Numbered from the stretch's first letter, positions 34,606 to 43,300 are shown. The stretch is 64,000 nt of DNA from JANSYL01 sp965229695 (GCA_965229695.1 OZ245921.1:2976001-3040000); one strand, 5' to 3'. The notes: a model not told the origin generated them from the sequence alone. Numbers and translations are program-made.

Positions 34606-35615
34606 CCGGGCTGGATCTATCGGCGGTCGCCCATTGGTGCGGGGCACATATCAGCGGGTTTGAGGGCACTGTTTCCGCCGAAAAGATCACCGGAGGTCAA
34701 TCAAACCCAACCTATCTGCTGCGTGCCGGGCCCGAGGCCTATGTGCTGCGCCGCAAGCCCGCCGGTCAGCTTCTAAAATCTGCCCATGCGGTGGACCGCG
34801 AATACCGGGTCCAGAAAGCGCTTGCCGACAGCGCGGTCCCGGTCGCCCCAATGCTGGCTTATTGCGCCGATGAAACTGTCATTGGATCAGAGTTCTACGT
34901 CATGCGGTTTGTCCCCGGACGCTGCTTCGATGACCCACGCCTATTGGACACCAATAGAGAAGAAAGAGCATTTTATTTCAATGAAATGATCCGCATCCTT
35001 ACAGCAATACATCAAGTTGATTTGGATGCCGTCGGACTGGCCGATTACGGACCGCGCGGCAATTATTACCGCCGCCAGATCGACCGCTGGACCAAGCAAT
35101 ATGCGCAAAGCGCGACCGAGGTGATCCCGGCGATGGATCAGCTGATGGCAAGCCTTGATCGCAGCTGCCCCGCAGATGATGGCCGCGCCACCCTGGTCCA
35201 CGGTGACTACCGCATCGACAATCTGCTGTTTGCGCCCGACAGCCCCAAGGTGGTGGCCGTGCTGGATTGGGAGCTATCGACCATCGGTCATCCCTTTGCC
35301 GATCTGGCCGCCGTCATCATGCAATGGCAGATGCCACCGGGCGATCAAGGCCGCGGCTTGCGCGGGGTGGATCGGGCGGTTCAAGGGCTTCCAAGCGACG
35401 CAGAGGTTGTCTCGGCCTATTGCGAACAGATGGGATTGGCCGGGATCGATAATTTTGGCTTCTACGTCGGCTTTTGTTTTTTCCGCATGGCGGCGATCTT
35501 GCAGGGGGTGAAGCGGCGGGCACTGGATGGCAATGCCTCGGATCCCGAAAAGGGGTTGCGCTTGGGCAGCTTCGTTCCGCTTTACGCCGAAGCAGGGCTA
35601 GAGGCGCTGGGCTAA
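34602..35615 (+). CDS. APH-type phosphotransferase, ACAD10/11 (LvaA)-like
   Basis: Aminoglycoside-phosphotransferase-fold kinase (337 residues). N-lobe: EKITGGQSNPTYLLRAG and AYVLRRKPAGQLLKSAHAVD with the ATP-site Lys. Catalytic loop: TLVHGDYRIDNLLF (Brenner motif HGDxxxxN). Metal-binding Asp: VVAVLDWELSTIGHPFADLA. ATGA overlap with the acyl-CoA dehydrogenase-like gene. The pairing equals a split ACAD10/11 and suggests phosphorylation of a hydroxyacyl-CoA, not antibiotic resistance. The small LvaB partner of the Pseudomonas levulinate system is not seen here. Confidence 0.85.
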   Translation: MTGLDLSAVAHWCGAHISGFEGTVSAEKITGGQSNPTYLLRAGPEAYVLRRKPAGQLLKSAHAVDREYRVQKALADSAVPVAPMLAYCADETVIGSEFYVMRFVPGRCFDDPRLLDTNREERAFYFNEMIRILTAIHQVDLDAVGLADYGPRGNYYRRQIDRWTKQYAQSATEVIPAMDQLMASLDRSCPADDGRATLVHGDYRIDNLLFAPDSPKVVAVLDWELSTIGHPFADLAAVIMQWQMPPGDQGRGLRGVDRAVQGLPSDAEVVSAYCEQMGLAGIDNFGFYVGFCFFRMAAILQGVKRRALDGNASDPEKGLRLGSFVPLYAEAGLEALG

Positions 35616-35674
35616 GGGTTCGACAAGACTGCGGATTCGGGCTTTTATGCAGTCGCAGCAACGCGAGGCGTACC

Positions 35675-36463
35675 ATGACCCTTCCGGCCCGATACTGGCG
35701 TGAGATGACGACGCGCGATTTCAGCGATAGCGGACCCCAAGATTGGATCGCCGTTCTGCCCATCGCGGCGATTGAACAACATGGGCCGCATCTGCCCGTT
35801 GGTGTGGATGCCTTAATTGCCGAGGCCATGGTGACCCGCGCGGCCAAGGTCATTCCTGACGATCTGCCGGTAACCTTCCTGCCGGTGCAGCAGGTTTGCA
35901 AATCCAACGAACATATCGCGTTTCCAGGCACCCTGACGCTCGATTGGGAGGTTGCCACCAAATCCTGGTTACAAATCGGCGCCAGCGTCGCGCGCGCCGG
36001 GGTTCGGAAACTGGTGATCGTCACCAGCCATGGCGGAAACGTGCCCCCAATGGAAATTGTCGCGCGCGAGCTGCGGCAGACCCATGGCATGGCCGTCGCC
36101 ACCACGGCCTGGACCCGGCTGAGCACGGGCCGGGCTTACACCTATCCCGAGGGGCCGATGGTGGATATCCACGGCGGCCTATCCGAGACCTCGATGATGT
36201 TGGCGCTTTACCCCGAGCTTGTTCGGATGGAGTTGGCCGAGGATTTCGAAAGCCAACAGACGGCCCTGCGGCAAGGCTCCGCTAAGCTAGGATTTCACAT
36301 GTCCGAGGCGAATTTGGGTTGGCTTTCCAATGATTTGAACCCCAAAGGCACCGTCGGCGATGCCAGCGCCGCCAACGCTGATCTGGGCCAGGCGGATATT
36401 GACGAGCAAATCGACGGGTTCGTGGCCCTGATGCGAGATATGCAGCGCTATGAGCCGAGCTAG
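35675..36463 (+). CDS. Creatininase family protein
   Basis: Metal-dependent amidohydrolase of the creatininase fold (262 residues). Metal ligands appear in IAAIEQHGPHLPVGVDALIAE (Glu, His, Asp) and VTSHGGNVPPMEI, with a further Glu in DIHGGLSETSMMLAL. ATG 35675 has GAGG seven bases upstream; the longer frame from 35474 overlaps the kinase gene. The family includes creatinine amidohydrolase, formamidopyrimidine deformylases and peptide-processing MftE-like enzymes; no neighbour identifies the substrate, though it lies in the same orientation as the preceding kinase gene. Confidence 0.85.
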   Translation: MTLPARYWREMTTRDFSDSGPQDWIAVLPIAAIEQHGPHLPVGVDALIAEAMVTRAAKVIPDDLPVTFLPVQQVCKSNEHIAFPGTLTLDWEVATKSWLQIGASVARAGVRKLVIVTSHGGNVPPMEIVARELRQTHGMAVATTAWTRLSTGRAYTYPEGPMVDIHGGLSETSMMLALYPELVRMELAEDFESQQTALRQGSAKLGFHMSEANLGWLSNDLNPKGTVGDASAANADLGQADIDEQIDGFVALMRDMQRYEPS

Positions 36464-36496
36464 CTCTGTTCCAAGGCGTGGTTCGTTCTGAACTAA

Positions 36497-37168
36497 CTAC
36501 TTTGGCGGCAAACCGCGCCCAATACGCTTTCGGATCGAGCGAGCGTATTTGCGACGATACTGGGTAAGCTTGGCGACGAGCAAATCCCACGACGTAACCG
36601 CCGGCGCCTTCGCCGGCCCGGTTTTACGCACTATGGTCATTGTCTCGGTTTGGCTGACTTTCTCAAAACCAGGCGTTCGCTCAAGAAAACGTTCAATGGC
36701 CCATCCCACGCCTGGAAAACTATCCGAGTCGTCGTGAAGGCCGATGGAGCCGCCAACTGCGAGCAGATCGGCCCATTGAAGGTCTACAGTCACTGGGTAG
36801 TGCCTATGGTCTCCATCGATGAAAATGAAGTCAAATTCGATACCCTGTTTTCGGAGTTTTGGAAGCTCGGACTGCGTGCGGCCAATGTGAAAAATAACGC
36901 TATCGGGGTCATGGCCTGCACTCACCAGGTTCTGGCGTACTTTGGACATTTGTTCGGGGTAGTATGTCATTGTGTCCAGGACATGAAACTGAGGTCGCTT
37001 CGAAGCATCAGGGTATACTGACATCAGTTCCTTTAATGTGCCGCCTGCAGCCGTGCCTATTTCCAAGTGAGGACGCTGATAATTCGCTTCGGTCAGGATG
37101 GAAGTAAGCGCGGCGCGCTCTGCCGGACTACATTCGGATTCGAGCGTGATCGCAGATCTGCGCACCAT
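36497..37168 (-). CDS. Class I SAM-dependent methyltransferase
   Basis: A 223-residue Rossmann-fold methyltransferase. SAM-binding motif I is HLEIGTAAGGTLKEL; the acidic motif is FDFIFIDGDHRHYPVTVDLQ, and GGSIGLHDDSDSFPGV follows, a pattern of the Methyltransf_24-like group often acting on sugars or small metabolites. The C-terminus is highly basic (YRRKYARSIRKRIGRG), perhaps for membrane or nucleic acid contact. GGAG lies eight bases before the ATG. Divergent from clpP over 99 nt. Substrate unknown. Confidence 0.8.
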   Translation of the reverse strand: MVRRSAITLESECSPAERAALTSILTEANYQRPHLEIGTAAGGTLKELMSVYPDASKRPQFHVLDTMTYYPEQMSKVRQNLVSAGHDPDSVIFHIGRTQSELPKLRKQGIEFDFIFIDGDHRHYPVTVDLQWADLLAVGGSIGLHDDSDSFPGVGWAIERFLERTPGFEKVSQTETMTIVRKTGPAKAPAVTSWDLLVAKLTQYRRKYARSIRKRIGRGLPPK

Positions 37169-37267
37169 TTTTGTGACTCCAACTTGGTTGGCTCTCTCTT
37201 TCGCTTACGCGGGGCGCTGTCAAGCCGGGCTGCCCTTGCAGCCGCCTTTGGGCGTCACTAAGACTCT

Positions 37268-37933
37268 ATGGAAGTCACGATAGGCACCCCAACCGAGGCA
37301 GGCGCAATGCAAGATCCAGTCGACTATTTCCAAAACAATCTCGTGCCCATGGTCGTCGAGCAGACGAGCCGTGGTGAACGCGCCTATGACATCTTCTCGC
37401 GGCTGTTGAAGGAGCGGATCATTTTTGTGAACGGTCCCGTCCATGACGGCATGTCGAGCTTGGTGGTCGCGCAATTGCTGCACCTGGAGGCGGAAAACCC
37501 CTCCAAAGAAATCTCCATGTATATCAACTCCCCCGGCGGCAGCGTTGTGGCGGGGATGAGCATCTATGACACGATGCAATATATCCGTCCGAAAGTGTCG
37601 ACCCTGGTCTGCGGAATGGCGGCCTCGATGGGGTCGGTGATTGCGGTCGGCGGCGAAAAGGGGATGCGCTTTGCGCTGCCCAATGCCGAGTTTCTGGTGC
37701 ACCAGCCCTCGGGGGGCGCGCGCGGCACGGCCTCGGACATCCTGATCAGCGCGCGCTCGATCGAAGCGACACGTGAGCGGCTTTATCAACTCTATGTTAA
37801 GCATACCGGCCAAGACTATGAGACGATCCAAAAAGCATTGGATCGCGACACCTGGATGACGCCGGAAGAGGCTTTAAAATGGGGCCATATTGACGAAATC
37901 GTCGAAAATCGCGCCACAGGTGATGACGACTGA
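37268..37933 (+). CDS. clpP: ATP-dependent Clp protease proteolytic subunit
   Basis: Serine protease barrel subunit (221 residues from the first ATG). Catalytic triad is intact: Ser120 in CGMAASMGSV, His145 in FLVHQPSGG and Asp194 in KALDRDTWMT. A second ATG at 37307 (MQDPVDYFQNNLVP) has GAGG upstream and gives the more usual N-terminus, so the true start may be there. clpX follows 143 nt later on the same strand, the standard arrangement. Confidence 0.97.
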   Translation: MEVTIGTPTEAGAMQDPVDYFQNNLVPMVVEQTSRGERAYDIFSRLLKERIIFVNGPVHDGMSSLVVAQLLHLEAENPSKEISMYINSPGGSVVAGMSIYDTMQYIRPKVSTLVCGMAASMGSVIAVGGEKGMRFALPNAEFLVHQPSGGARGTASDILISARSIEATRERLYQLYVKHTGQDYETIQKALDRDTWMTPEEALKWGHIDEIVENRATGDDD

Positions 37934-38076
37934 ACACGCCCCGCCTCCGGGCGCGCCCGGGGCCGATTTTGACATTGTGGTGCCCTTGGGCCTGTTCTAG
38001 GCTGACTGAAATCGCGTGGCCGCCCCGTATTGTCGGGGCGGTCGGCCAACAGCACATCCCTTAAGGGGGGGACGAC

Positions 38077-39342
38077 ATGGCAAGTTCATCCGGCAGCGAC
38101 TCGAAAAACACGCTCTATTGCTCGTTCTGCGGCAAGAGCCAGCATGAAGTGCGCAAGTTGATCGCGGGCCCAACCGTGTTCATCTGCGATGAATGTGTCG
38201 AACTCTGCATGGACATCATCCGGGAAGAGACCAAAACCAGCGGTCTGAAGTCCGGCGATGGCGTGCCCAGCCCGCAAGAGATTTGCGATGTGCTGGATGA
38301 TTATGTGATCGGCCAGGCGCATGCCAAGCGCGTGCTGTCTGTGGCGGTCCACAATCACTACAAACGCCTGAACCATGCCGGAAAGTCCGATATCGAACTG
38401 GCGAAATCCAACATCCTGCTGATCGGCCCCACGGGCTGCGGTAAGACTCTGCTTGCCCAAACGCTTGCCCGGATTCTGGATGTGCCGTTCACCATGGCCG
38501 ATGCCACGACGCTGACCGAAGCGGGGTATGTTGGTGAGGATGTCGAGAACATCATCCTAAAGCTGCTGCAAGCCTCGGAATACAATGTCGACCGCGCCCA
38601 ACGCGGCATCGTCTATATTGATGAGGTCGATAAGATCACCCGCAAATCCGACAATCCGTCGATCACCCGCGATGTCTCGGGCGAAGGGGTGCAGCAAGCG
38701 CTTTTGAAGATCATGGAAGGCACGGTTGCCTCCGTCCCGCCGCAAGGTGGGCGCAAACATCCACAGCAGGAATTCCTTCAGGTCGACACCACCAATATCC
38801 TGTTCATCTGTGGCGGGGCGTTTGCGGGGCTAGATAAGATCATCGCCCAGCGCGGCAAAGGCTCTGCCATGGGCTTTGGCGCCGATGTGCGTGACCCTGA
38901 CAGCAAATCGGTGGGCGAACATTTCAAAGAGCTTGAGCCAGAAGACCTGCTGAAATTCGGCCTGATCCCCGAATTTGTTGGGCGTCTGCCGGTGATTGCG
39001 ACCTTGGAAGATCTGGATGAGGACGCGCTGGTGACCATTTTGACCGAGCCCAAGAACGCTTTGGTCAAGCAGTATCAGCGCCTCTTCGAGTTGGAAGACA
39101 CCAAGCTGAAATTCACCGACGATGCGCTGCGCGCGATTTCCAAACGGGCGATTGAACGCAAAACCGGCGCGCGCGGGCTGCGGTCGATCATGGAAGATAT
39201 CCTGCTAGACACCATGTTCGAACTGCCGGGCGCCGAGGGTGTGGAAGAGGTTGTGGTCAATGAGGAGGCGGTCAACTCCGACGCGCAACCTTTGATGATC
39301 TATGCCGAGCGGTCCAAAGAAGAACCTGCTAGCGCTGGATGA
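38077..39342 (+). CDS. clpX: ATP-dependent Clp protease ATP-binding subunit ClpX
   Basis: AAA+ unfoldase for ClpP (421 residues). N-terminal zinc-binding domain with CSFCGKSQ and CDECVELC; Walker A GPTGCGKTLLA; Walker B IVYIDEVDKI; sensor and C-terminal IERKTGARGLRSIMED. GGGGGG before ATG 38077. Its stop forms an ATGA overlap with a potential downstream start (see the next gene). Confidence 0.98.
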   Translation: MASSSGSDSKNTLYCSFCGKSQHEVRKLIAGPTVFICDECVELCMDIIREETKTSGLKSGDGVPSPQEICDVLDDYVIGQAHAKRVLSVAVHNHYKRLNHAGKSDIELAKSNILLIGPTGCGKTLLAQTLARILDVPFTMADATTLTEAGYVGEDVENIILKLLQASEYNVDRAQRGIVYIDEVDKITRKSDNPSITRDVSGEGVQQALLKIMEGTVASVPPQGGRKHPQQEFLQVDTTNILFICGGAFAGLDKIIAQRGKGSAMGFGADVRDPDSKSVGEHFKELEPEDLLKFGLIPEFVGRLPVIATLEDLDEDALVTILTEPKNALVKQYQRLFELEDTKLKFTDDALRAISKRAIERKTGARGLRSIMEDILLDTMFELPGAEGVEEVVVNEEAVNSDAQPLMIYAERSKEEPASAG

Positions 39343-39390
39343 CAAAAGTGGCGAGCACGGGCAAACGGGCTGATCACCTGGGTCGTTGCG

Positions 39391-39921
39391 GTGTTGCTGC
39401 TTCTCATAGCGTTTGGGTTGCCGCTTTGGCATTTTGGTTTTTCGGCGCATGGTGCGGCTACGACGGATGCCGCTGGCGAGGCTGGCGGGCCAGATGCGGC
39501 GCCCGATCTGCCGCTTGACGCGCCGTACCCCGTTTCGGGAGATATGGCGTGGGTTAACCAAGACATCCCAATTGCCGGCGTTGCGATCACGCGCGTGCAG
39601 CTGGCGGCAGATGCTGGCACACTTCGGTGCAGCTACGCCGAACTTATCCGGATCGCTGGCAGCCGGGCTGATCCGCCGGATGAACATTGGTCAAATATGC
39701 ACGGTCGCGATATCGTATGGCATGCAACGCCGGCACCACCAAGTGTTTTGCGAAATGCCGTGTTTCCCTGCGCAAGATACTGGTTTCAATCGGTTAATCA
39801 GAGGGCACTAAGGGCCCTGCGGTCAGACGGATCGTGGTATGCGGCATTGTCGGAAGGCGACGCCATTCTGATCTACTCGTTACCGCAGGAGATCGCGGTG
39901 TTTATTGAGAAAGGTCTTTGA
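39391..39921 (+). CDS. Small membrane-anchored or secreted protein of unknown function, N-terminus apparently frameshifted
   Basis: The open frame begins at GTG 39391 and gives a hydrophobic anchor (VLLLLIAFGLPLWHFGF) and a soluble domain with two Cys (LRCSYAEL, FPCARYWF) and a C-terminal AILIYSLPQEIAVF. GTG 39391 has no ribosome binding site and cuts the anchor short. The same frame upstream reads KWRARANGLITWVVAV, a good N-terminus, but the only ATG (39339, overlapping the clpX stop) is one base out of frame. Removing one A of the run at 39344-39347 would restore a start MTKWRARANG. So this is either a sequencing error, a real frameshift or a different start. I do not recognise the protein. 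Confidence 0.6.
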   Translation: MLLLLIAFGLPLWHFGFSAHGAATTDAAGEAGGPDAAPDLPLDAPYPVSGDMAWVNQDIPIAGVAITRVQLAADAGTLRCSYAELIRIAGSRADPPDEHWSNMHGRDIVWHATPAPPSVLRNAVFPCARYWFQSVNQRALRALRSDGSWYAALSEGDAILIYSLPQEIAVFIEKGL

Positions 39922-39946
39922 TCAGCGGTTATGGTTCGGCGAAATG

Positions 39947-40948
39947 CTATCGCAGCCAGAGCTTTTCCCGCTTCAGCATATTGCGAATTTTTTGTTCGCG
40001 CCGGGGCAGGTTATCCTGGTCGAACAAAGCCCGTGCTTTCATGCCTTTGCCTTGGAAAATCATGCGCTTCATTGGTTCGTAGGCCTTCAACACTTTCTTG
40101 ATTTTGTTGGGCGCGCTGACCTCTTCCAGCACGTCGATCACCCGCTGTTGTTCGCGGGCATAGAGCAGCGGCAAGACCCGGTAATGGCAACTATGGCTGC
40201 CGTCGAGATATCCCTGAGGCAGGGCATCGCGACCACCCCCAAAGCTGTGGATCACCAGCGGCAGCGCCACTTGATCCAGCCACGGGTCCAGCGATTGGCA
40301 AACCAGCTCTGCCGGTGGATCGTCGCGGATGGCTAGGGCGTATTCCAAGAAGCGTTCGCCGAAGATTTTCGGGCAGGAGTAATAGAAAAACCCGGCGTTG
40401 AAATAGAGGTATCGCTGCCAGTACTCGTCGGGCTGACTCAGGTCCAAAGAGCTTTCGAAATCCAAGGCGAACTTGTCGTAAAGTGATTTCCAGGTTGCCG
40501 TGTAACCTGGCCCGTAAAGCTGAATTTCGGGCCAAGTGCCTTCGCGTCGGAGCGACGCTGCGGGGCGGTCAAAATCAAACGGCACCTGGGTCAGGTCGCC
40601 GGTGATCAATGTGTCGGTGTCGAAAAAGACAAAGGGTTCGCCTTCGGGTAACGCGACCAGCGCCTCGATCTTATTGCCGTAAGGGTAGTCCGCGCCGAAA
40701 TGCTCAGAGGTAAAAGGCAAGATCTCGGCCCCAAAGCTTTCGATCAGATCGCGGGCCGCGGGATCCTTCATGCGCGGGTCGCCGCGCCAACGCGGCCCGG
40801 GTTGCGGTTCGGCCACGAAAACGCGACCGGGAAAGTTCATGTTGAACGCCCGGAACGAGGCAAGAAACAGCAAAGCCTCGTATTCCAAGCGCCCGGCTTG
40901 GCCGACGATGATGATGTTAAACGTCGGAATTGATTTTGCTTTGGGCAT
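39947..40948 (-). CDS. GT-A-fold glycosyltransferase-like protein
   Basis: A 333-residue protein with N-terminal strand FNIIIVGQAGRLEYEALLF and a DxD-type motif in PFVFFDTDTLITGDL after DYPYGNKIEALVAL. NAGFFYYSCPKIFGERFLEY resembles the substrate-binding part of GT8-like enzymes. The C-terminus is basic (KIKKVLKAYEPMKRMIFQG). It resembles the protein at 4717-5604. It follows the undecaprenyl-phosphate sugar transferase gene on the same strand (93-nt gap), which favours a role in polysaccharide assembly. Confidence 0.68.
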   Translation of the reverse strand: MPKAKSIPTFNIIIVGQAGRLEYEALLFLASFRAFNMNFPGRVFVAEPQPGPRWRGDPRMKDPAARDLIESFGAEILPFTSEHFGADYPYGNKIEALVALPEGEPFVFFDTDTLITGDLTQVPFDFDRPAASLRREGTWPEIQLYGPGYTATWKSLYDKFALDFESSLDLSQPDEYWQRYLYFNAGFFYYSCPKIFGERFLEYALAIRDDPPAELVCQSLDPWLDQVALPLVIHSFGGGRDALPQGYLDGSHSCHYRVLPLLYAREQQRVIDVLEEVSAPNKIKKVLKAYEPMKRMIFQGKGMKARALFDQDNLPRREQKIRNMLKREKLWLR

Positions 40949-41041
40949 GCGGTGCTCGATTGGAAGCCCTGATTTTTACAAGACTATAACCACCGCGCAG
41001 CCATCAGGCTACGGTCAAACCAGCAAACCAATCAGGTTTGG

Positions 41042-41704
41042 TTACGTCCCGCGACGCCCCACCACCGTTTTGACAGTCTGGAACAGAATCCAAGTGTCCA
41101 TCCGAAACCCAGCGCCTTTGATATAGGCGATATCAGCCGCGGTCTTGGCGCGTGTCGCGTCGGTCCCTTCGATATAGCCCAACTCGATCTGGGCCAGCCC
41201 ACTGATCCCCGGCCGCACCATGTGACGGTCGCGATAAGCGGGAATGTGGCGCTTAAAATGTAGCGCATGCCGGAAGTAATCGGGGCGCGGGCCGATGAGG
41301 CTCATGTCACCGCGGTATACATTCAGGATCTGCGGCAGCTCATCAAAGCGCGTACGTCTTAGGAATTGACCCAAAGGCGTAATCCGGTCGGTCTCAACCG
41401 GGTCGTCGGGGCCGCGCCCCTGCCTCGGGCGGACATCCATCGTGCGGAACTTCACAGCCTTGAACGGTTGGCAGTCGCGCCCCATCCGCTTCTGCCAGTA
41501 AAACAACGGCCCCGGATTGTAGCGTCGGTTCGCAAAAAGCAAAAATAGGGCCACCAAACCGGTGGCTGGCAGCAACAAGACAGTCGTAAATACCAAGTCA
41601 AAAACCCGTTTACACGCCCAAAAGACCGGCGATTTTCGCGGGTACACCGTTTCGGTTGTTTCAGCTTCAGCTTGGAAGCGCGAGTAGTCGGGCACGAGCG
41701 TCAT
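41042..41704 (-). CDS. Polyprenyl-phosphate sugar-1-phosphate transferase (bacterial sugar transferase)
   Basis: Initiating enzyme of exopolysaccharide synthesis in the inner membrane (220 residues), transferring a sugar phosphate to undecaprenyl phosphate. N-terminal membrane helix FDLVFTTVLLLPATGLVALF, then FKAVKFRTM, RRTRFDELPQILNVYRGDMS and SLIGPRPDYF, the core motifs of the WcaJ/ExoY family. I choose ATG 41704; the frame extends 14 codons further to 41746. Probably co-transcribed with the GT-A-like gene that follows. Confidence 0.92.
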   Translation of the reverse strand: MTLVPDYSRFQAEAETTETVYPRKSPVFWACKRVFDLVFTTVLLLPATGLVALFLLFANRRYNPGPLFYWQKRMGRDCQPFKAVKFRTMDVRPRQGRGPDDPVETDRITPLGQFLRRTRFDELPQILNVYRGDMSLIGPRPDYFRHALHFKRHIPAYRDRHMVRPGISGLAQIELGYIEGTDATRAKTAADIAYIKGAGFRMDTWILFQTVKTVVGRRGT

Positions 41705-41985
41705 ATAAAATGTCCCACCACTGGTAATACCTAGGGCATATACCACAGTATCAAGTGTTGTCGCAGGGTCATTGTGCGACCGTCAAATTCTTCCAATCTA
41801 TCGCAGATTATTTGCGGGATGTGTAGGTAGGGTTACACCTAGTTACTGAGATTTTGCTAAGTCTTTGGGCGGTTTTTTGGTGCTCGCTGGAAACCGCCGA
41901 TCGCATCACCGCCACAACGCTGCCCGATTCGATGCGTCGAATTCGCTTGCCGGAAACTTTTGGACGGTTGGAAGAAACGGGGAAA

Positions 41986-42069
41986 TGGTGGGCGACCCTG
42001 GAATCGAACCAGGCATGGGTCTCCCCGGCGGAGTTACAGTCCGCTGCCGCACCTTGCAGCACGTCGCCC
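41986..42069 (-). tRNA. tRNA-Tyr (GTA)
   Basis: Read on the minus strand this folds as a tRNA with acceptor stem GGGCGAC/GTCGCCC, anticodon stem GCGGA/TCCGC around loop CTGTAAC (anticodon GTA), a short GGG-AGA-CCC variable arm, T arm CCTGG-TTCGATT-CCAGG and encoded CCA end. It is divergent from rlmB. Open frames crossing it on either strand are artefacts. Confidence 0.96.
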
Positions 42070-42198
42070 GACGCTGGCGCGGAGATATCGGGGCGGGCAG
42101 GTGGGGTCAAGGGACAATCGGTGGGGTGTAACGGCGGCGCGTTTGAACGGTTGCGCTGCCCAAGCCATCAGCGCAAGGTCGCGGCCGGAGGCGTTGAT

Positions 42199-42993
42199 AT
42201 GGCTAAGAAACCGGCTTGGGTGATCGAGAAAGAACGCGGCGCGCGCGCGGCCGCTGCGGAAACCCTCTGGCTTTTTGGGTTGCACGCGGTGCGCGATGCG
42301 CTTGGCAATCCGGCGCGCGAGAAATTGCGGCTGGTGGTGACCCGGAACGCGGCAGATAAGCTCGCGCCCGCCATCGCAGCCGCTGGGATCGAGCCCGAGA
42401 TCGCCGATCCGCGCAAATTCCCAGTACCGCTCGACCCAGGCTCCGTTCACCAAGGTGCCGCGCTGGAGGTCAAGCCGCTGAACTGGGGGCGCCTGGAGGA
42501 GGTGGCTGAGCCCGGCCAAGGCGCCCCGCGGCTGGTCTTGCTCGATCGGGTCAGTGACCCGCACAATGTTGGCGCCATCTTGCGCTCGGCCGAGGTTTTT
42601 GGCGCGCGCGCAGTGATCGCGCCGCACCGGCATTCTGCCCCCGAAACCGGGGCGCTTGCGAAAACCGCCTCGGGCGCGTTGGAACGGCAGCCCTATTTGC
42701 GGGTGCCGAATCTGGGCAACGCGATGGAGACGCTGAAGCGCTTGGGCTATCTCTGCGTCGGGTTGGACGGGCAGGGGGATGCCGACCTGCATGAGGTTGC
42801 GCCAAGCCTGCTGGATCAGCCCGTTGCCCTGGTTCTTGGGGCGGAAGGGCCCGGTATGCGGGCGCGCACGATGGATTTGTGTGACCGGGTCGTACGGATA
42901 CGCGCGGCGGGCGGTTTTGGTTCGCTCAACGTTTCAAATGCGGCGGCTGTGTCCCTATATGCTCTGTCGAAGCCGGAGGACACAGATGCCTGA
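42199..42993 (+). CDS. rlmB: 23S rRNA 2'-O-ribose methyltransferase, RlmB/SpoU family
   Basis: SPOUT-class rRNA methyltransferase (264 residues). N-terminal substrate-binding domain (WLFGLHAVRDALGNPAREKL), then SpoU motifs: LLDRVSDPHNVGAILRSAEV (motif 1), ALVLGAEGPGMRA (motif 2) and FGSLNVSNAAAVSLYAL (motif 3). RlmB modifies G2251 in E. coli numbering; the closely related TrmH-type enzymes act on tRNA. ATG 42199 has GGAGG eight bases upstream; the frame continues to 41854 but would run through tRNA-Tyr. Confidence 0.9.
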   Translation: MAKKPAWVIEKERGARAAAAETLWLFGLHAVRDALGNPAREKLRLVVTRNAADKLAPAIAAAGIEPEIADPRKFPVPLDPGSVHQGAALEVKPLNWGRLEEVAEPGQGAPRLVLLDRVSDPHNVGAILRSAEVFGARAVIAPHRHSAPETGALAKTASGALERQPYLRVPNLGNAMETLKRLGYLCVGLDGQGDADLHEVAPSLLDQPVALVLGAEGPGMRARTMDLCDRVVRIRAAGGFGSLNVSNAAAVSLYALSKPEDTDA

Positions 42994-43300
42994 TACCAAG
43001 ATTGCCACCTGTTCCTATTGTGGGCGGCGACAGACCCTAAAGCTCAGCGCGCGCGAGGGGCATGAACTGGCCTGTGGCGCTTGCGGCGCGCCTTTGCATG
43101 AAATGAAATGGCTGAAGCCGCCCAAATCGGATCGCAAGGTGAAACATAGCCGCCCGATGCCCGCCCCACATGGCCATCGCGGCGATCAAGACGATTGGCG
43201 CGACGATCATCGGCGCAAGAAAAAGCGTAAGAAACGCAAGCCGATGTGGAAAAAGGCGATGGAGGAAGCCTTTGATCTGGTCGAGGAAATTTTCGACTGA
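42986..43300 (+). CDS. Small zinc-ribbon protein with basic tail
   Basis: A 104-residue protein overlapping rlmB by 8 nt, with GGAGG before its ATG. A zinc ribbon is formed by CSYCGRR and CGACGAPL; the middle is rich in His and Asp and the tail is very basic (DDHRRKKKRKKRKP) before an acidic amphipathic end (KKAMEEAFDLVEEIFD). It is likely translated together with the rRNA methyltransferase, which hints at RNA or ribosome binding; function is not known. Confidence 0.8.
   Translation: MPDTKIATCSYCGRRQTLKLSAREGHELACGACGAPLHEMKWLKPPKSDRKVKHSRPMPAPHGHRGDQDDWRDDHRRKKKRKKRKPMWKKAMEEAFDLVEEIFD

Noticed and set aside
34602..35615. Aminoglycoside resistance kinase
   Set aside because: It is coupled to an acyl-CoA dehydrogenase-like gene as in ACAD10/11 and LvaA systems.
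41808..42110. Minus-strand open frame over tRNA-Tyr
   Set aside because: It contains the whole tRNA and shows no protein similarity.
41854..42198. Upstream extension of the rlmB frame
   Set aside because: It would run through the tRNA-Tyr gene on the other strand; ATG 42199 has a good ribosome binding site and matches the family start.
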